DNA from: an uncultured Candidatus Melainabacteria bacterium
Lineage (GTDB): Bacteria > Cyanobacteriota > Vampirovibrionia > Gastranaerophilales > Gastranaerophilaceae
DNA length: 5,581 nucleotides
Reading direction: 5' to 3'
Assembly: GCA_934777245.1 (NCBI GenBank)
Contig: CAKVND010000077.1
Coordinates: 1-5,581 of the forward strand
The notes below the pieces were generated by a model. The model had not been told where the DNA came from, did not search any database, and saw only the letters and a program-made list of their open reading frames with translations. Shown here piece by piece: positions 4,700 to 5,581 of this stretch; position 1 is the stretch's first letter; each line of letters opens with the position of its first letter. A program made the translations under genes and the position numbers.

Positions 4700-5581
4700 C
4701 TACTTGCCTTCAACAACTGCTTGAGCTGCAGCTAATTTAGCTTGTGGAATTCTGAATGGTGAGCAAGAAACGTAGTTCAAGCCAATTCTGTGACAGAATT
4801 TAACTGAATCAGGATCGCCACCGTGTTCACCACAAACACCGCCAACAAGTTTAGAATTAACCTTATGTCCTAATTTCATAGACATTTCGATTAATTGTCC
4901 AACACCTTTTTGGTCTAGTGTTGCAAACGGATTAGCAGGAAGGATTTTTTGATCAACATATCTGTTCAAGAATTTTCCTTCTGCGTCATCTCTTGAATAG
5001 CCAAATGTCATTTGAGTCAAGTCGTTTGTACCGAATGAGAAGAATTCTGCGTATTCAGCAATTTCATCAGCTGTAAGTGCTGCACGAGGAATTTCAATCA
5101 TTGTACCAAACTTGTATTCAACCTTAATGCCTTTTTCAAGCATAACGATTTCAGCAACTTTTTCTAAGATTTCTTTAGCAACTCTTAATTCGTTAACGTG
5201 ACCGATTAGAGGAATCATAACCCAAGGTTTAACGTCAACACCTTCTTTTTTAACGTCACAAGCTGCTTCAAAAATTGCTCTTACTTGCATTTCGTTAATT
5301 TCAGGATAAGTTAAACCAAGTCTGCAACCTCTTAGACCCATCATAGGGTTAGATTCTGAAAGACCTTCAACAATGTGAAGAAGTTCTTCTTTTTCAGTAG
5401 CATCTTGATTTAGAGCCTTAAGCGTTGCAACTTCCTTAATCAATTCTTCTTTTGAAGGTAAGAATTCGTGAAGAGGTGGGTCAAGAAGTCTTACTGTCAT
5501 TGGCTTGTCACCGATAGCTTTGAACATAGCATAGAAGTCAGAATATTGCATTGGCAATAATTTGTCTAAAGCTTCACGTCT
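4700..5581 (-). CDS. ppdK: Pyruvate, phosphate dikinase, C-terminal part (5' end outside window)
   Basis: The frame is open to the right edge and encodes the last 293 residues of an enzyme usually about 880 long, so roughly the C-terminal third. PPDK interconverts pyruvate, ATP and Pi with phosphoenolpyruvate, AMP and PPi in the cytoplasm. Window residues show the PEP/pyruvate-binding TIM barrel in order: LLPMQ (8-12), RLLDPPLHEFLP (31-42), MGLRGCRLG (81-89), GTMIEIPRAAL (159-169, with the metal-binding Glu), FSFGTNDLTQ (181-190), and CGEHGGDP (250-257) with the catalytic Cys250. All key residues of this domain appear intact. GTNDLTQ with RLLDPPLHEFLP separates it from PEP synthase and enzyme I. 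It converges on the orphan gene. An anaerobic fermentative lifestyle fits PPDK use, but that is inference. Confidence 0.95.
   Translation of the reverse strand, partial: RREALDKLLPMQYSDFYAMFKAIGDKPMTVRLLDPPLHEFLPSKEELIKEVATLKALNQDATEKEELLHIVEGLSESNPMMGLRGCRLGLTYPEINEMQVRAIFEAACDVKKEGVDVKPWVMIPLIGHVNELRVAKEILEKVAEIVMLEKGIKVEYKFGTMIEIPRAALTADEIAEYAEFFSFGTNDLTQMTFGYSRDDAEGKFLNRYVDQKILPANPFATLDQKGVGQLIEMSMKLGHKVNSKLVGGVCGEHGGDPDSVKFCHRIGLNYVSCSPFRIPQAKLAAAQAVVEGK

Overview
The window suggests a low-GC Gram-negative bacterium related to the Cyanobacteria, most plausibly a non-photosynthetic member of the Vampirovibrionia/Melainabacteria (Gastranaerophilales-like). Three things point there: an lptB gene directly followed by an LptF/LptG-family permease, AT-rich DNA with good Shine-Dalgarno sites, and an 18-bp site in front of lptB that fits every position of the cyanobacterial HLR1 (RpaB-binding) consensus. 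Placement is an inference; no 16S or ribosomal gene is present.

Layout. 1-149: leader with the HLR1-like box (62-79) and a TATAAT -10 box (120-125). No upstream gene can be supported at the left edge. 150-2818: a tight three-gene operon (gaps of 1 bp) encoding LptB, an LptF/LptG permease, and an exported phosphodiester glycosidase (NAGPA/DUF2233) family protein. The first two power extraction of lipopolysaccharide from the inner membrane. The third is presumably a periplasmic or surface carbohydrate phosphodiesterase, co-expressed with envelope assembly. 2819-3952: 1.1 kb with no convincing gene but dense in repeats: hairpins, an element of about 277 bp with 12-bp perfect terminal inverted repeats, a GC-rich element with matching GGGGGAGG/CCTCCCCC ends, and a long imperfect hairpin. 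3953-4399: an orphan gene with its own promoter and a strong Shine-Dalgarno, encoding an unrecognised 148-residue soluble protein with a repeated NITPxE motif. 4400-4699: a convergent intergenic region with three terminators or terminator-like hairpins, a separate perfect 7-bp palindrome, and a three-copy 8-bp tandem repeat. 4700-5581 (minus): the C-terminal third of pyruvate, phosphate dikinase, whose 5' part lies beyond the right edge.

The coding genes are conventional. The unusual material is the HLR1 box on an LPS-export operon, the nested repeats at 3053-3718, and a canonical terminator (4586-4610) about 190 bp beyond the nearest gene, which leaves room for a small RNA.
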